This document shows, one piece after another, positions 7,818-17,053 of a stretch of 46,009 nt of DNA. The first letter of the stretch is position 1; each line of letters starts with the position of its first letter. Made by a program: the position numbers and the translations under genes. Under the pieces are notes generated by a model, which worked only from the letters and a program-made list of their open reading frames with translations, was not told the DNA's origin and did not search any database. Source of the stretch: Methylobacterium sp. NEAU K (lineage in GTDB: Bacteria; Pseudomonadota; Alphaproteobacteria; Rhizobiales; Beijerinckiaceae); contig NZ_JAUYZJ010000038.1 in assembly GCF_030700285.1 (NCBI RefSeq), positions 1-46,009 of the forward strand, written 5' to 3'.

Positions 7818-9612
7818 TACCGTCCCCGCCGCCGAGCGGGCCGCCGCGGATGGCCGCCCACGCCTCGCGCGCGCAGCCCCCTTCGTGGTCGCCGCACTCG
7901 CCGCCATGGCGCTCTGGGTGGCGCCGCTGTTCCTGGACACCTTCGCGGTCAACGTGCTGACCCGCTCGATGATCTACGCGGTGCTGGCCGTCACGGTGGA
8001 CCTGCTCTGGGGGTTCGCCGGCATCCTCACCTTCGGGCAGGCCGCCTTCTTCGGCGTCGGCGCCTACGCCGCCGCGATGATCCTGGGGACCTACGGCGCG
8101 ACGCCGCTCGGGTTCTCGGCCGCCGTCGCGACCGCTCTGGCCGCACCGGCCCTGCTCGGCGCCGCCGTGGGCTGGCTGTCCTTCTATCACCGCTCGACGC
8201 CGCTCTACGCCTCGGTGATCTCGCTCGTCGTCCCGATCGTCGTGACGCAGCTGATCTATTCCGGCGGGGAATGGACCGGATCCAGCAGCGGCCTGGTCGG
8301 CTTCGACGTGCTGCCCTTCGAGATCGAGGGCTTCTTCCGGCTGGCGGCCCTGTTCCTGATCGCGGTCACGCTGGCGGCCTGGATCCTGGTCCGGGCGGAT
8401 GCCGGGCGCGCGCTCGTCGCCCTGCGGGACAACGAGGCGCGCTGCGCCTATCTGGGCCTCAACCCCAGGCGCCTGCAGATCCTGCTGACCACGGCGCTCG
8501 CCGGCGTGGCCGGGCTCGCGGGGTTCCTGTTCGCCAACGCGTCCGGGGTGGTCGCGCCGGAGAATGCAGGCTTCCTGTTCGGGACCGAACTGGTGATCTG
8601 GGTCGCGCTCGGCGGCCGCGGCACGCTGCTCGGCCCGGTCCTCGGCACGGTCGCGATCGACTACCTCGCGGCGAACCTCTCGGGGGACCTGCCCTTCCTC
8701 TGGCAGCTCCTCCTGGGGACGGCCTTCGTCGCCATCATCATCCTGCTGCCGGGCGGCCTCGCCGACCTCGTCCGCCGCCTGTGGGGCGTGCTTCCGGTCG
8801 GCCGCCCACAGGGGGCGGTCCCGCGCCTCGTCGCGCAGGCCCCCGGCAGCGCCGCGGCGGCCCCGGACGCCCCCGCCCTCAGGGTCGAGGGCCTCGCCAA
8901 GTCGTATGGCAGCCTCACGGTGCTGGAGAACATCGACCTCGAGATCCGGGCGGGCGAGCTCGTCAGCCTGGTCGGCCCCAACGGCGCCGGCAAGACGACC
9001 CTGATGCGCTGCCTCAGCGACGGCACCGAACCGTTCCGCGGCGCGATCGCCATCGGCGGCGTCCCGACCCGGGGACTGACCCCCAACCGGATCGTCGGCC
9101 TCGGCGTCGGGCGCAAGTTCCAGGTGGCGAGCGTGTTCGAAAGCCTCTCGGTGGCGGATTGCCTGCGGCTCGCGCGCGCGCCCCATGACGGCCTGAACCC
9201 GGTCGGACAGGACGCGACGCTCGGCCTGCCGCAGGCGGCCCTGGACGTGCTCCGGATGACGGGGCTCGACCGCCTGCTGGCGCAGCCGACGCGCCTCCTG
9301 TCCCACGGCCAGAAGCAGGCCCTGGAACTCGCCATGGTGGTGGCCCTCGAGCCCCGGCTGATCCTGCTCGACGAGCCCACCGCCGGCCTCACCAAGGCCG
9401 AGCGCACCACCATCGGCGCCGTCCTCAAGGCGCTGACCGCCGAGCTCGGCATCGCCGCCGTGCTGGTCGAGCACGACCTCGATTTCGTGCGCCAGATCTC
9501 GTCGCGGATCGTGGTGCTGCACCAGGGCCGGCTGGTGCTCGACGGCACGGTCGAGGAGGTCGTCGGCTCCGAGCTGGTCCGGACCATCTATGCGGGAGGC
9601 GTCCATGCCTGA
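7810..9612 (+). CDS. Fused ABC transporter permease-ATPase (LivM-LivG)
   Basis: A 600-residue fusion. Residues about 20-335 form a LivM-type permease with roughly ten hydrophobic helices, including the conserved LTFGQAAFFGVGAYAAA near residue 75. A linker of about 20 residues rich in Ala and Pro (around APGSAAAAPDAPA) leads to a LivG-type ATPase with Walker A GPNGAGKTT near 395, the signature LSHGQKQ near 498 and Walker B LILLDEPTAGL near 518. His replaces the usual first Gly in the LSGGQ signature, as in other LivG/UrtD members. The GTG start overlaps the livH stop. The fusion ties one permease to one ATPase; the partner ATPase is the next gene. Confidence 0.88.
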   Translation: MLDTVPAAERAAADGRPRLARAAPFVVAALAAMALWVAPLFLDTFAVNVLTRSMIYAVLAVTVDLLWGFAGILTFGQAAFFGVGAYAAAMILGTYGATPLGFSAAVATALAAPALLGAAVGWLSFYHRSTPLYASVISLVVPIVVTQLIYSGGEWTGSSSGLVGFDVLPFEIEGFFRLAALFLIAVTLAAWILVRADAGRALVALRDNEARCAYLGLNPRRLQILLTTALAGVAGLAGFLFANASGVVAPENAGFLFGTELVIWVALGGRGTLLGPVLGTVAIDYLAANLSGDLPFLWQLLLGTAFVAIIILLPGGLADLVRRLWGVLPVGRPQGAVPRLVAQAPGSAAAAPDAPALRVEGLAKSYGSLTVLENIDLEIRAGELVSLVGPNGAGKTTLMRCLSDGTEPFRGAIAIGGVPTRGLTPNRIVGLGVGRKFQVASVFESLSVADCLRLARAPHDGLNPVGQDATLGLPQAALDVLRMTGLDRLLAQPTRLLSHGQKQALELAMVVALEPRLILLDEPTAGLTKAERTTIGAVLKALTAELGIAAVLVEHDLDFVRQISSRIVVLHQGRLVLDGTVEEVVGSELVRTIYAGGVHA

Positions 9613-10336
9613 GGCTGCGCGGCGGACCGGAGCGGCGGGCGGCGCGCTCGCCCTGGAGGCGGTATCGAGCGGATACGGTGCGGTCGCGATCGTGAAGGGC
9701 GTGACCCTGTCGGTGCGGCCGGGCGAGATCGTCGCGCTGCTGGGCAAGAACGGCATGGGGAAGACCACCCTGCTCAAGACCACCCTGGGGATGGTGGCGC
9801 TGCGCGGCGGCTCGATCGCGATCGACGGGCAGCCCGGCGCGGGCCTGTCGCCGGCGAAGCTCGTCGCGCTCGGCGTCGGCTACGCCCCCCAGGAACAGCC
9901 GCTGTTCCAGGACCTTTCGATCCGCGACAACCTGCGCCTCGCGGTGCCGTCGGACCGGCAGCTCCCGGAGGCGCTGGGCCGCATCGTCGGGCATTTTCCG
10001 TTCCTGAAGGACAGGCTCTCCCAGCGCGCCGGCACGCTCTCGGGCGGCGAGCAGAAGATGCTGATCCTCGGGCGCGCCCTGATGCTGCGGCCCCGGCTCC
10101 TGCTGATCGACGAGATCTCCGAGGGGGTGCAGCCGTCGATGATCGATCGCCTGCGCGACGTCCTCCTCGCCGAGCGCGCGTCCGGCCTGTCCATGCTGGT
10201 GGTCGAGCAGAACGTCGCCTTCGCCCTCGCCCTCGCCGACAGCTACGCCGTCCTCAAGCTCGGCGAGATCGTCGACAGGGGCCCCGCCAAGGCCCCGCAG
10301 GCCCGGGCCCGGGTCGTCGACCACCTGGCGGTGTGA
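9605..10336 (+). CDS. Branched-chain-type ABC transporter ATPase (LivF family)
   Basis: A 243-residue cytosolic ATPase with Walker A GKNGMGKTT near residue 50, signature LSGGEQK near 145 and Walker B LLLIDEISEG near 165. The Q-loop region YAPQEQPLFQDLSI is typical of LivF/UrtE. The ATG at 9605 overlaps the previous stop by eight bases and follows GGGAGG. With LivH, the LivM-LivG fusion and the exported binding protein it completes a five-domain importer. It is followed after three bases by the DUF1028 gene. Confidence 0.9.
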   Translation: MPEAARRTGAAGGALALEAVSSGYGAVAIVKGVTLSVRPGEIVALLGKNGMGKTTLLKTTLGMVALRGGSIAIDGQPGAGLSPAKLVALGVGYAPQEQPLFQDLSIRDNLRLAVPSDRQLPEALGRIVGHFPFLKDRLSQRAGTLSGGEQKMLILGRALMLRPRLLLIDEISEGVQPSMIDRLRDVLLAERASGLSMLVVEQNVAFALALADSYAVLKLGEIVDRGPAKAPQARARVVDHLAV

Positions 10337-10339
10337 CCC

Positions 10340-10369
10340 ATGCCGGACACGAGGATGCCGGACACGAGG
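10340..10369 (+). repeat. 15-bp tandem duplication at the DUF1028 start
   Basis: Two identical 15-bp units, each starting with ATG and encoding MPDTR, precede a third partial copy. The result is three in-frame start codons in 33 bases. Confidence 0.9.
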
Positions 10370-11290
10370 ATGCCGGAGCTCAACACCTTCTCCATCGCCG
10401 CCCATTGTCCCCGGACCGGGCAGCTCGGGGTCGCAGTCGCCACCGCGGTCCCGGCCGTGGGCGGCCTCTGCCCCGCCCTGCGGGCGGGCGTCGGAGCCGC
10501 ATCGACCCAAGCCTGGGTGAATCCCTACCTCGCCGCCCGGGCGCTCGACCGGCTGGCCGAGGGTCAGTCCCCCGACGCCGCGCTCGCCTCGGCGCTGGCC
10601 ACCGACGACCGTGCCGACCTGCGCCAGCTCGGCCTCGTCGACGCGCGGGGGGCCGCGGCGGCCTGGACCGGGGCGGGCTGCACCGTCCAGGCCGGGCACC
10701 GCACCGGCGCGGGCTACGCCGTGCAGGGCAACATGCTCACCGGCCCGGACGTGCTCGACGCCATGGCGCAGGCCTTCGAAGGCAGCGCCGCGTCCGATCT
10801 CGACGAGCGGCTGATGCGGGCGCTGGAAGCCGGCGACGCTGCGGGCGGCGACAAGCGCGGCAAGCAGTCGGCGGCGCTCCGGATCGTCGCCGAGGAGGAC
10901 TACCCGCTGCTCGATCTGCGCGTCGACGAGCACACCGCCCCCGTCGCGGAGCTGCGCCGGGTGCTCACGGTCGCCCGCCGGCAGCTCGCGCCGTTCGTGG
11001 CCGGCATGCCGAAGAAGACCGGGCCGGCCGGCGCCCTGCCGGACGACGTGGCCGCGATGCTGCTCGAGGCTCCCGACCGGCGGCTGGGCGCGCAGCCCGA
11101 GGGCGCGCTCGACCTGATGCGGGAGGTCATCGGCCTGCGCAGCGAGCCCGGGCGGATCGCCCACCTGCTCGCGCAGTTCGGGCCCGTGCTCGCGGAGATC
11201 GAGACGCTGCGCGCCCTCGATCTGTCCCAGATCCATCCGCCGGTCGTCTTCGATCCGAACCTGCCCTATCGACGGAAGCCCCATGACTGA
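10340..11290 (+). CDS. DUF1028 family protein (putative Ntn-hydrolase fold)
   Basis: A 316-residue protein of the DUF1028 family, recognised from the N-terminal block NTFSIAAHCPRTGQLGVAVA, then VPAVGGLCPALRAGVGAASTQ and GYAVQGNMLTGP. The family is predicted to have an N-terminal-nucleophile hydrolase fold, but I know of no firmly established reaction. In this operon it sits between a transporter and an amidase, so a hydrolytic step on the imported compound is plausible. The start is uncertain: the first 30 bases are two identical 15-bp copies (encoding MPDTR twice) followed by a third ATG at 10370, and family members normally begin close to that third Met. The C-terminal third (LPDDVAAMLL to the end) resembles the helical extension found in some members. 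The stop overlaps the amidase start by eight bases. Confidence 0.85.
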   Translation: MPDTRMPDTRMPELNTFSIAAHCPRTGQLGVAVATAVPAVGGLCPALRAGVGAASTQAWVNPYLAARALDRLAEGQSPDAALASALATDDRADLRQLGLVDARGAAAAWTGAGCTVQAGHRTGAGYAVQGNMLTGPDVLDAMAQAFEGSAASDLDERLMRALEAGDAAGGDKRGKQSAALRIVAEEDYPLLDLRVDEHTAPVAELRRVLTVARRQLAPFVAGMPKKTGPAGALPDDVAAMLLEAPDRRLGAQPEGALDLMREVIGLRSEPGRIAHLLAQFGPVLAEIETLRALDLSQIHPPVVFDPNLPYRRKPHD

Positions 11291-12683
11291 CGCCCTCTGG
11301 CAGATGCCGATCGGGGCGCTCGCCACGCAGATCAGCGCGCGGCGCGTGTCCAGCGCCGAACTCGTCGGGGCCTTCCTGGCGCGGATCGAGCGTCTCGACG
11401 GCGGGCTCGAGAGCTTCGTCCACGTGTCCCCGACGGCCCTCGACGACGCGCGCGCGGCCGATGCCGAGATCGCCCGGACGGGGGTGCGGGGCCCGCTGCA
11501 CGGCATCCCGATCGCCATCAAGGACAATTACACGACGCGGGACCTGCCGACGCGGGCCGGCACCGCGGTCGAGGCCCTGACCTTCCCGATGGAGGACAGC
11601 CACTGCGTCGCGCGGCTGCGCGCGGCGGGCGCGGTGGTGATCGGCAAGCTCCGCATGCACGAATTCGCCTGGGGCACCGTCACGCCGCCGTCCCGCAACC
11701 CGTGGGATCTCACGCGGGTGCCCGGCGGCTCGAGCGGCGGTTCGGGGGCGGCGGTCGCCGCTCGGCTCTGCCCCGCGGCGCTCGGCTCGGACACGGGCGG
11801 CTCGATCCGCATCCCGGCCGCCCTGTGCGGCGTGGTCGGCCTCAAGCCGACCTACGGGCGGATCGGACGGTCCGGCATCGTGCCGCATTCCTGGTCCCTC
11901 GACCATGCCGGACCGCTGACCCTGACGGTGGCTGACGCGGCCCGGCTGCTGCAGGTCCTGGCCGGTCCGGACCCGGATGATCCCGCCGCCAGCGCGGCCC
12001 CGGTTCCCGACTACTTGGCCGGGCTGGAGCGGCCGGTCCGCGGATTGCGGGTCGCGGTGATCCGCAACCACGTCTTCGACGCGGTCGACGATGCGGTGGG
12101 CGGCGCCATCGAGAACGCGATCCGCTTCTTCGCCGACCAGGGCTGCGCGGTGCGGGACGCCACGGTGCCGGCCTTGCGCTACGGGCTCGGCGCCATCTTC
12201 GCGATCGAGCTCGCCTCCTCGGCGGCCTATCACGACCGCAGCATCGCGCGCGGCCACGTGGCGGGCTTCGCCGAGGACGTCCGCGACCTCGTGGAGATGG
12301 GCCGGTTCGTGACCGCCCCGGACTACCTGAAGGCCGAGCAGGTCCGCGCCGTGATCATGGCCGAGATGGCGACCGTTCTGGCCGAGGCGGACGTGATCGT
12401 CGGCCCGACGACGCCGCTCACCGCTTGGCGGGCGGACGAGGCGACCGTCGCGATCGCGGGGCGGCCGGAGAGCGTGCTGGCGGCCTCCTGGCGCCTGACC
12501 TATCCGTTCAATCTCACGGGCCTACCGGCCATCGCGCTGCCCTGCGGCTTCGACCGGCGCGGGCTGCCGATCAGCCTCCAGATCGCAGCCCGGCCCTTCG
12601 CCGAGGATCTGCTGCTGCGCGTCGCGCACCGCTACGAGCAGGCGCACGCATGGTGGCGCCGCGTGCCGCCCATGGCCTGCTAG
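11283..12683 (+). CDS. Amidase (amidase-signature family)
   Basis: A 466-residue amidase-signature hydrolase that cleaves amides to carboxylate and ammonia in the cytosol. The Ser-cisSer-Lys triad is visible: Lys80 in IAIKDNY, the Gly/Ser-rich block GGSSGGSGAA with cis-Ser near 150, and nucleophile Ser174 in GSDTGGSIRIPA. Similarity is to the GatA/allophanate hydrolase/general amidase group. No gatB or gatC partner is nearby, so it is not the tRNA amidotransferase subunit. It is translationally coupled to the DUF1028 gene by an eight-base overlap and ends the operon. The next gene is on the opposite strand and overlaps its end by four bases. Confidence 0.92.
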   Translation: MTDALWQMPIGALATQISARRVSSAELVGAFLARIERLDGGLESFVHVSPTALDDARAADAEIARTGVRGPLHGIPIAIKDNYTTRDLPTRAGTAVEALTFPMEDSHCVARLRAAGAVVIGKLRMHEFAWGTVTPPSRNPWDLTRVPGGSSGGSGAAVAARLCPAALGSDTGGSIRIPAALCGVVGLKPTYGRIGRSGIVPHSWSLDHAGPLTLTVADAARLLQVLAGPDPDDPAASAAPVPDYLAGLERPVRGLRVAVIRNHVFDAVDDAVGGAIENAIRFFADQGCAVRDATVPALRYGLGAIFAIELASSAAYHDRSIARGHVAGFAEDVRDLVEMGRFVTAPDYLKAEQVRAVIMAEMATVLAEADVIVGPTTPLTAWRADEATVAIAGRPESVLAASWRLTYPFNLTGLPAIALPCGFDRRGLPISLQIAARPFAEDLLLRVAHRYEQAHAWWRRVPPMAC

Positions 12684-13060
12684 CGGGCCGGGCTACGGCG
12701 TCCGTCCGGGCGGGGAGGGCGCCGACGCGGCTTCGGCACGTGGTCCGACCGGACCCGGTGACGCCGGTCCTGCAGCCGGGGTGCCGGCGCGGCCGGTTGT
12801 TCCACGACGGGAACGCCGTCATGCGCCGCGACGACGCGCCGGGCCTCCTCGACGGTCATGTCGCAGGCGCTGGTCATCCCCTGGAGCGCGCCCAGAGCGC
12901 GATTGTATTCGGGCAGGTTGGTGCATCCGGGAACGCCCCAGGCCCAGGCCGCGGCGGGCGCCCCGATGGTCGCCACCAGGACCAGCACGGCGGCGCCCGT
13001 CTTGAACGGCGCGCGGCCGACCGAGACGATGTGCGAACCCGGATCGACGCGCGCGGTCAT
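12680..13060 (-). CDS. Small exported or membrane-anchored hypothetical protein
   Basis: A 126-residue protein not assigned to a family. A hydrophobic segment at about residues 20-42 (GAAVLVLVATIGAPAAAWAW) looks like a signal peptide or single anchor. It is followed by a short region with two cysteines (PGCTNLPEYNRAL, TSACDMTVEEARRVV) that could form a disulphide in the periplasm, and a basic, Arg/Pro-rich tail that may be non-conserved. GGAG precedes the ATG at 13058-13060. The stop overlaps the end of the amidase gene on the other strand. It lies downstream of groEL in the same direction but beyond a strong palindrome, so co-transcription is doubtful. Confidence 0.6.
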   Translation of the reverse strand: MTARVDPGSHIVSVGRAPFKTGAAVLVLVATIGAPAAAWAWGVPGCTNLPEYNRALGALQGMTSACDMTVEEARRVVAAHDGVPVVEQPAAPAPRLQDRRHRVRSDHVPKPRRRPPRPDGRRSPAR

Positions 13061-13089
13061 GGAGATCTCCGGCCAGCAGGAGGTTCAAC

Positions 13090-13123
13090 GCGCCAGCATC
13101 CGCAGCGCTGCGGATGCTGGCGC
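13090..13123. terminator. Perfect 34-bp palindrome downstream of groEL
   Basis: The 17-bp half (13090-13106) is repeated exactly in inverse at 13107-13123, folding to a long GC-rich hairpin with minimal loop. It stands 147 bases beyond the groEL stop. There is no T run on either side, so it may act as a factor-assisted terminator or an RNA end stabiliser. Confidence 0.55.
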
Positions 13124-13269
13124 GGCCGCCAAGGCGTCGGGGTCACCGCGATCGCGACGGGAATGCCGGGATCGAGGGGCGAAGGGTGGTGGCCTCGCCC
13201 CGGCCCCTTCCGGCGAGCCCCCCCCCGCGGGGCGGCTCGTCGGAAGGCGGCCTGCATGCGATGTCCGGG

Positions 13270-14913
<1,644 letters not shown>

Positions 14914-15103
14914 GGGGTGGGTCTCATCTTCTGTCGTTCGGCCCCGAGGCACGCCACAGCGGGCGCCTCGAAGGGCAGGTCGTGGTTCGGGACCGCGGGC
15001 GGCCTGAGCGCCTCGGCGTCCTTCGCCGAAGCGGGGCGCCGGTTCGGCGGTGACGAGGATGCCGGACCGGGAGCCCGATCCGAATCGCCCTATGCGGCCG
15101 TGC

Positions 15104-15391
15104 TCAGGCGACGACGCCCAGGATGTCGGATTCCTTCATGATCAGGAGGTCCTGACCGTCGATCTTGACCTCGGTGCCGGACCACTTGCCGAACAGGACG
15201 CGGTCACCGGGCTTCACGTCCAGCGGGTTGATCTTGCCCGCCTCGTCGCGGGTGCCGGGGCCGACGGCGACGACCTCGCCCTCCTGCGGCTTCTCCTTGA
15301 CGGTGTCGGGGATGATGATGCCGCCCTTGGTCTTCTCCTCGCCCTCGATGCGGCGGAGCACCACGCGGTCGTGCAGAGGGCGGAATGTCAT
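15104..15391 (-). CDS. groES: Co-chaperonin GroES (Cpn10)
   Basis: A 95-residue co-chaperonin. It starts MTFRPLHDRVVLRRIEGEEK and contains the mobile loop KTKGGIIIPDTVKEKPQEGE that contacts GroEL, then the conserved GDRVLFGKWSGTEVKIDG and the end DLLIMKESDILGV. The start at 15391 is fixed by family similarity; the longer open frame runs into the leader. It is the first gene of the groES-groEL operon, with CIRCE about 105-130 bases upstream of its start. The 190 bases between groES and groEL hold no gene. Confidence 0.97.
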   Translation of the reverse strand: MTFRPLHDRVVLRRIEGEEKTKGGIIIPDTVKEKPQEGEVVAVGPGTRDEAGKINPLDVKPGDRVLFGKWSGTEVKIDGQDLLIMKESDILGVVA

Positions 15392-15496
15392 CGTGCGATC
15401 CTGATCATCCCGCCTGCGCCGCTCGCGCCGATATGGCCGAGCGGTTGCGGGAACGGCGACGGCGAACCGACTCACCGGCACCGCGTCGACTGCATC

Positions 15497-15523
15497 TTAG
15501 CACTCAACGTGCGAGAGTGCCAA
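15497..15523 (-). promoter_or_regulatory. CIRCE operator (HrcA-binding site) of groESL
   Basis: On the plus strand TTAGCACTC (15497-15505), nine bases, then GAGTGCCAA (15515-15523): the nine-base inverted repeat with nine-base spacer that defines CIRCE, with one departure from perfect symmetry. The known role is HrcA repression relieved by heat shock. hrcA itself is not in the window. Confidence 0.93.
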
Positions 15524-16133
15524 CAATCTTCGGATCGGGCGACGTCGCTGACCCGCAGGCGGCTGTCCGGTCAGAGGCCGGCTTCGGGCCGACGGCCATT
15601 CAGAGCTTCTCACGAAACTCCCGATCACCGGGCGTTCTCTCTCTCTGAGCGCGACGGCGCAGCGGGCGCTTCGTGGGGCGCTCCCGAAGGCGCCCGCGGC
15701 AGACGGCCACCCGCTCCCCGGACCGGGAACAGACCGCCGACAGCGAGGGATGGACGAGGCTGCCGATGGTGCGGCCGCCCTTGCGCCGCGTCCGCGTGAA
15801 GCGGACACGGCCTTGTGCCCCCGCGCCGTTGCAGAGATCGCCCCGCGCCGTCTACCACAGGGGCTCGAGCCCTTCTATTTATACTCTGAAAGATCATCCC
15901 GACGGGTTTATTTTCGCCAGCGCCGCAGATCAATTTCTCGCCGAATCGGATTCGTGCTTGCGATTACGCCGCCGAGGGCGTAAAGATCACGGATCGATTT
16001 TTGGCCAGATATTCGGCCGTCTCGCCTGAACAGGGCGAGCGCTCTGCATCTCTCCCACTTTCGACGACCAGCGAACGAGCGCGTGCGGTGCATGCGCTCG
16101 ACCTATTCGATTGCCTAAACATATGGAATATCT
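15524..16133. other. Divergent control region between groES and the cold-shock gene
   Basis: Six hundred bases with no convincing gene; the frames present have no family character. From about 15870 to 15960 the DNA becomes relatively AT-rich (for example TTTATACT near 15880), a plausible promoter zone for the cold-shock gene, which would then have a leader of roughly 200 bases. Long leaders are usual for cold-shock genes. Bases 15650-15668 are shared exactly with 41338-41356. Confidence 0.5.
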
Positions 16134-16343
16134 ATGAGCATCGGCACCGTTAAGTGGTTCAACGAGACCAAGGGCTTCGGCTTCATTCAGCCTGACGATG
16201 GCGGCAAGGACGTGTTCGTGCACGTCTCGGCTGTGGAGCGCGCTGGCATGCGCAATCTGATCGAAGGCCAGAAGCTCTCCTACGAGCTGGAGACCGACCG
16301 CCGCAGCGGCAAGCAGTCGGCCGGCAGTCTTCAATCCGCCTGA
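16134..16343 (+). CDS. Cold-shock domain protein (CspA family)
   Basis: A 69-residue single cold-shock domain that binds single-stranded RNA and DNA. RNP-1 is KGFGFIQP near residues 13-20 and RNP-2 is DVFVHVSA near 27-34. GTVKWFNETKG at the N-terminus is the family opening. Length is typical. GGAATATCT precedes the ATG. It is monocistronic: an intrinsic-type hairpin follows at 16374-16399. The long AT-richer leader upstream may mediate temperature-dependent translation, as in other csp genes, but this is inference. Confidence 0.97.
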   Translation: MSIGTVKWFNETKGFGFIQPDDGGKDVFVHVSAVERAGMRNLIEGQKLSYELETDRRSGKQSAGSLQSA

Positions 16344-16373
16344 ACCCTCGCTCGTCGTCCTGTGACGGGTTTC

Positions 16374-16408
16374 GAAGCCGTTCCCTCCGGAACGGCTTCA
16401 TCTGTTTC
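16374..16408 (+). terminator. Terminator after the cold-shock gene
   Basis: A perfect 11-bp stem (16374-16384 with 16389-16399) closes the four-base loop CTCC. It is followed by a moderately T-rich ATCTGTTTCT. It stands 30 bases after the stop codon. Confidence 0.8.
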
Positions 16409-16449
16409 TCACCGCCCGCACCGGGCCACGGTGCGCATGAGGAGTGTCC

Positions 16450-16812
16450 GTGGGTCAATTCAAAGCCAACCAGCTGGTCGATCGCCTCGAGGCCGTCGCG
16501 AAGGCGCGGCAGGCCACACTCGACCGGTTCCGGGCACGGCCCGCCGCGGATGACCCCGTCGTCCTCGAGCGGCAGGCGGTGCGGCAAGCCGTCGTCGACG
16601 CGCGCGCGGTTCGGACCACCGAGCGGGAAGCCGCCCGTGTCGCGGCCGAGGCACAGCAGGAGGCCGAGGCCGTTGCGGGGCGGGAGCGTGCGGTGGCCGA
16701 GGTCGCCCGCGCGGCTGCCGAGAAGGCGGAGCGGCAGGCCGCCCTCGCGGCCGAGCAGAAGGCCGGGCGCGACGCACGCTTCGCCGCCCGCAAGGCCCGG
16801 GCCCACCGCTAG
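16450..16812 (+). CDS. Small coiled-coil, Ala/Arg/Glu-rich protein (DUF6481-like)
   Basis: A 120-residue, highly charged and alanine-rich protein, almost entirely predicted helix. It begins GQFKANQLVDRLEAVAKARQ, has the block ADDPVVLERQAVRQAVVDAR in the middle, and ends AEQKAGRDARFAARKARAHR. This pattern matches the DUF6481 family of Rhizobiales as I recall it; function unknown. The GTG at 16450 is chosen because AGGAG sits five bases before it; a GTG six bases upstream (16444) is the alternative. The next small gene follows 43 bases later, so the two may share a transcript. Confidence 0.7.
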   Translation: MGQFKANQLVDRLEAVAKARQATLDRFRARPAADDPVVLERQAVRQAVVDARAVRTTEREAARVAAEAQQEAEAVAGRERAVAEVARAAAEKAERQAALAAEQKAGRDARFAARKARAHR

Positions 16813-16855
16813 GCCGGGCCCGGCCCGCAAGACCCCACCCCCTGGAGGACGGCAG

Positions 16856-17053
16856 ATGTCTCACAAGTTCAAAATCGGTCAAAACGTCCGGCAGCCAGGG
16901 CTCAGCTACGTCGGCAGCAAGAGCACGCTCGACGGCCTGTTCGAGGTCGTTCGGCTGCTGCCGGATGACCGGTCCGGTGAGCCCTCCTACCGGATCCGGT
17001 CGGCGGGCGGCGAGCGCGCCGCGCGGGAAAGCGACCTCATCCTCGCATCCTGA
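16856..17053 (+). CDS. Small conserved hypothetical protein (65 aa)
   Basis: A 65-residue basic protein opening MSHKFKIGQNVRQPGLSYVG and ending with a SYRIRSAGGERAARESDL segment. The spacing of the predicted short beta strands (KFKIGQNV, FEVVRLLP, SYRIRS, ESDLIL) suggests a small SH3-like or KOW-like barrel. This is inferred from pattern only. A good GGAGG precedes the ATG. It occurs directly after the DUF6481-like gene and before a gene-poor kilobase. I recall similar short proteins in Methylobacterium but know no function. Confidence 0.7.
   Translation: MSHKFKIGQNVRQPGLSYVGSKSTLDGLFEVVRLLPDDRSGEPSYRIRSAGGERAARESDLILAS

Noticed and set aside
7789..9783. Long minus-strand open frame of 664 codons opposite the fused permease-ATPase
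   Set aside because: Composition is that of a shadow frame in GC-rich DNA (His/Asp/Gln/Gly/Arg-rich, no motifs), and the plus strand carries clear ABC transporter domains.
9425..11527. Minus-strand open frame of 700 codons opposite livF and the DUF1028 gene
   Set aside because: It is the mirror of well-recognised plus-strand genes; no family similarity and no ribosome site.
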